Assembly: GCA_963772555.1 (NCBI GenBank)
Contig: CAVYXQ010000022.1
Location: 155,278-219,277 of the forward strand
Length of the DNA: 64,000 bases
Direction: 5' to 3'
Source: Roseiarcus sp963772555
GTDB taxonomy: Bacteria > Pseudomonadota > Alphaproteobacteria > Rhizobiales > Beijerinckiaceae
Shown here: positions 62,151 to 64,000 of the stretch, piece by piece
Layout of the letters: every line of letters begins with the position of its first letter
Position numbering within the stretch: the stretch's first letter is position 1
Made by a program: the position numbers and the translations under genes
The notes under the pieces: model-generated
Told to the model about the DNA's origin: nothing
What the model saw: only the letters and a program-made list of their open reading frames with translations
Databases searched by the model: none

Positions 62151-62897
62151 TTATCGCTGTCCGCCGGAGGCGCTGATGCGCTCGCCGGTCAGCCACGCCG
62201 ACTGGTCCGATGCGAGAAACAACGCCACCCGCGCAATGTCGTCGGGCTGACCCAAGCGGCCCATTGGCAGCACGGCGCCCATCGCCTTCGCCGCTTCCAG
62301 GTTGAGGCCGATGGCTTTCACCCCTTCGGTCTCGGTCATGCCGGGCGCGATCGCGTTGACCCGGATGTTCCTGCCGGCGAGCTCGTTGGCGAGCGGGCGG
62401 GTGATCGTGTCGACCGCGCTCTTGGAGGCCGAATAGACCAACGAGTTCGGGACAGGGTTCTCGCTCGAAATGGTGCTGAGGTTGATGACGCTGCCGCCCG
62501 CGCCGTCGAAAGCCTTGACCGCTTCCCTGGTGGTCAGAATGGCGCCGAGCACATTGGTGTCGAACTGGCGGTGAAAGTCCTCTTCGGTCACCGCCTCCAG
62601 CGGACCGAAGCCGAACACGCCGGCGTTGTTGACGAGAATGTTTGGCCGGCCAAGCTTCGCCTCGGTCTCGGCGAACAGACGCTCGACGGCCGCGCGGCTG
62701 GCGACATTCGCCTGGATGGCGACCGCCTTGCCCCCGCTTTGGACGATCTCGCCGACCACCCGATCCGCGTCGGCCTTGCTCGTCGCGTAATTGACCGCCA
62801 CCGCCGCTCCGGCCTTGGCGAAAGCTCGCGCGATCGCGGCGCCGATTCCCTTCGACGCTCCGGTGACAATCGCCACCTTTCCGGTCAGTTCGCCCAT
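62151..62897 (-). CDS. SDR family oxidoreductase (3-oxoacyl-ACP reductase-like)
   Basis: A 248-residue classical short-chain dehydrogenase. The cofactor motif TGASKGIGAAIA is near residues 12-23, NNAG is in ILVNNAGVFGF, and the catalytic Ser, Tyr and Lys appear in INLSTISSENPVPNSLVYSASKSA (Tyr-X3-Lys = YSASK). The ATG at 62897 has GAGAGG upstream; an ATG at 62915 is less likely. It lies divergent from a LysR regulator 119 bases away, which likely controls it. Substrate unknown. Confidence 0.87.
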   Translation of the reverse strand: MGELTGKVAIVTGASKGIGAAIARAFAKAGAAVAVNYATSKADADRVVGEIVQSGGKAVAIQANVASRAAVERLFAETEAKLGRPNILVNNAGVFGFGPLEAVTEEDFHRQFDTNVLGAILTTREAVKAFDGAGGSVINLSTISSENPVPNSLVYSASKSAVDTITRPLANELAGRNIRVNAIAPGMTETEGVKAIGLNLEAAKAMGAVLPMGRLGQPDDIARVALFLASDQSAWLTGERISASGGQR

Positions 62898-63016
62898 GAC
62901 TGCGTTCCTCTCCATCTCACTGGCTATCCGCCTGAGTGCGGCGGATGCACGTGAATTGGGTCATGCGCGACTGACGAGTAGGGCGGCGATCCGAATATGA
63001 TATATGCGAGGCCTGA

Positions 63017-63922
63017 ATGAATGATCGGCTTCAGCAACTCGCTCTCTTCGTCCGCACGGTCGAGACGGGCAGCTTTTCCAAGGCGGCCCGCGAATTGGGG
63101 CTCAGCCAGCCTTCGGCTTCGCGAGCGGTCGCGGCGCTCGAACAGCGATTGGGCGTGAAGCTCATCGCAAGGACCACGCGGCAGATCTCCGCGACCGGCG
63201 CCGGCGAGGCGCTGCTCTTGCGGGGGCGCGAAGCCCTTGCCGCGATCGACGACGCCGAGAGCGCGGCACGCGGAGCGGATCGTCTTTCCGGTATCTTGCG
63301 AGTGGCGCTGCCGCCAACCTATGGCGTCCGCCGCATCGTCCCCCTGCTTCCGTCGTTCTTCGCTCGCCATCCGCTCCTGAAGATCGATTTGATGATGTCG
63401 GACCGCTACGAAAACCTGATCGCCGAGGGCGCCGACTTCGCTCTGCGGATTGGCGAGCAGCCGGATTCGAGCTTTGTCGCGCGCAAGCTTGAAAGCGCGA
63501 GGCGCCTCTTCGTCGCGGCTCCCTCCTACCTCGCGCGAAGAGGCGCGCCGAAACAACTCGCCGACCTGACGGCCCACGACCTCATCGGCGGCCCAGCCGA
63601 CATCGGCGAGCAGGCATGGGTCGCGCGCCTGAACGGTCGGACGGAGGTCCAACCGGTCAATCCGCGCGTCCATGCGCGTTCGGCGGCCGGCGTCGTCGCC
63701 TGCGCGACGGCTGGCCTTGGCATCGCCATAGCGACGACCTGGATGTGTGGCGAGGAACTCGCTTCGGGCGCCCTTGTGGAACTCTTGGGCGACTTCGTTC
63801 TTGATCCGATCGCCGCCTACGTGGTCTTTCCCGCGGGCCGGAGGCCGTCGCAAAGAGCGAGGGCTTTCGTCGACCACCTCGAGCGAGCCGTCTCAAGCGG
63901 CAGGGAAGCGACGACGCTGTGA
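63017..63922 (+). CDS. LysR family transcriptional regulator
   Basis: A 301-residue LysR-type regulator. The N-terminal winged helix-turn-helix (1-60) reads LQQLALFVRTVETGSFSKAARELGLSQPSASRAVAALEQRLGVKLIARTTR, the classic form. The C-terminal substrate-binding fold has LSGILRVALPPTYGVRRIVPLLPSFFARHPLLKIDL. It is transcribed away from the SDR gene and probably regulates it and itself from the shared gap, which contains the AT-rich ATATGATATAT at about 62995-63006. The remaining 78 bases to the window end show no gene. Confidence 0.88.
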   Translation: MNDRLQQLALFVRTVETGSFSKAARELGLSQPSASRAVAALEQRLGVKLIARTTRQISATGAGEALLLRGREALAAIDDAESAARGADRLSGILRVALPPTYGVRRIVPLLPSFFARHPLLKIDLMMSDRYENLIAEGADFALRIGEQPDSSFVARKLESARRLFVAAPSYLARRGAPKQLADLTAHDLIGGPADIGEQAWVARLNGRTEVQPVNPRVHARSAAGVVACATAGLGIAIATTWMCGEELASGALVELLGDFVLDPIAAYVVFPAGRRPSQRARAFVDHLERAVSSGREATTL

Positions 63923-64000
63923 AGCGCTCGCCGCAGCTGCTCATTATTGACCCTCTGGCCTTTGAGCCGGGCCCGCCTTTCTCACTCGACCCGTTCGAAC

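Noticed and set aside
63923..64000. Possible gene at the right edge
   Set aside because: The last 78 bases show no frame with recognisable features.

Overview
The window looks like a chromosomal segment of a GC-rich alphaproteobacterium of the order Hyphomicrobiales (Rhizobiales). The 16S and 23S sequences, the order 16S - tRNA-Ile(GAT) - tRNA-Ala(TGC) - 23S - 5S - tRNA-fMet, the intervening sequence in helix 9 of 23S, the rpsO-pnp pair and an FrcBCA-type sugar importer all fit this. A Beijerinckiaceae/Methylocystaceae-like lineage is my guess from the general look of the 16S; it was not tested by alignment.

Layout. 1-3.2 kb: a DUF29 protein, an FMN reductase, an AraC regulator and a SnoaL-like protein. 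3.2-5.7 kb: guaA with an unusual PP-loop, then a TacA/TacT (DUF1778/GNAT) toxin-antitoxin pair. 5.7-8.1 kb: gene-poor, with a truncated gene, a palindromic repeat and a LysM protein. 8.1-10.9 kb: an XRE regulator divergent from two tandemly duplicated NAD-dependent oxidoreductases. 11.2-12.4 kb: an IS630-type element inserted exactly in the stop codon of pnp. 12.4-19.0 kb: pnp, rpsO, a prolyl-tRNA editing protein, a CnoX-like thioredoxin, a LON-domain protein and a cytochrome P450.

19.0-25.8 kb is one complete rRNA operon with promoter, boxA leader, three tRNAs and a final terminator. Its most striking property is a degenerate 7-base repeat (consensus about RGANRWC), in forward and reverse blocks that can fold into long hairpins. 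It fills every internal spacer and is also embedded inside 23S rRNA at helices 25 and 45. This is the best candidate in the window for something undescribed.

25.9-38.3 kb is carbon metabolism: an orphan Leu/urea-type substrate-binding protein, zwf, a ROK repressor facing an FrcBCA-type sugar ABC importer with a clear inverted-repeat operator, a frameshifted aldo/keto reductase, a Gfo/Idh/MocA dehydrogenase, a HAD phosphatase and oligopeptidase B. 38.4-44.2 kb holds an ArsR-regulated RND efflux pair and an EpsD-like lipoprotein. 44.5-52.5 kb is a complete kdpFABCDE potassium-uptake locus preceded by an extra 27-residue membrane peptide. 52.6-58.4 kb is urtABCDE (urea uptake) behind a sigma-54 promoter.

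58.4-62.0 kb is an accessory island: a decayed ParE/RelE-like toxin with its antitoxin, a broken second copy of the urtE 3' end, an overlapping DUF433-HicB-HicA chain, an ISNCY/IS1202-like element with a 15-bp target duplication, and VapBC. The window ends with a divergent SDR/LysR pair. Functions are assigned from recognised family motifs read by eye; no database search was run.
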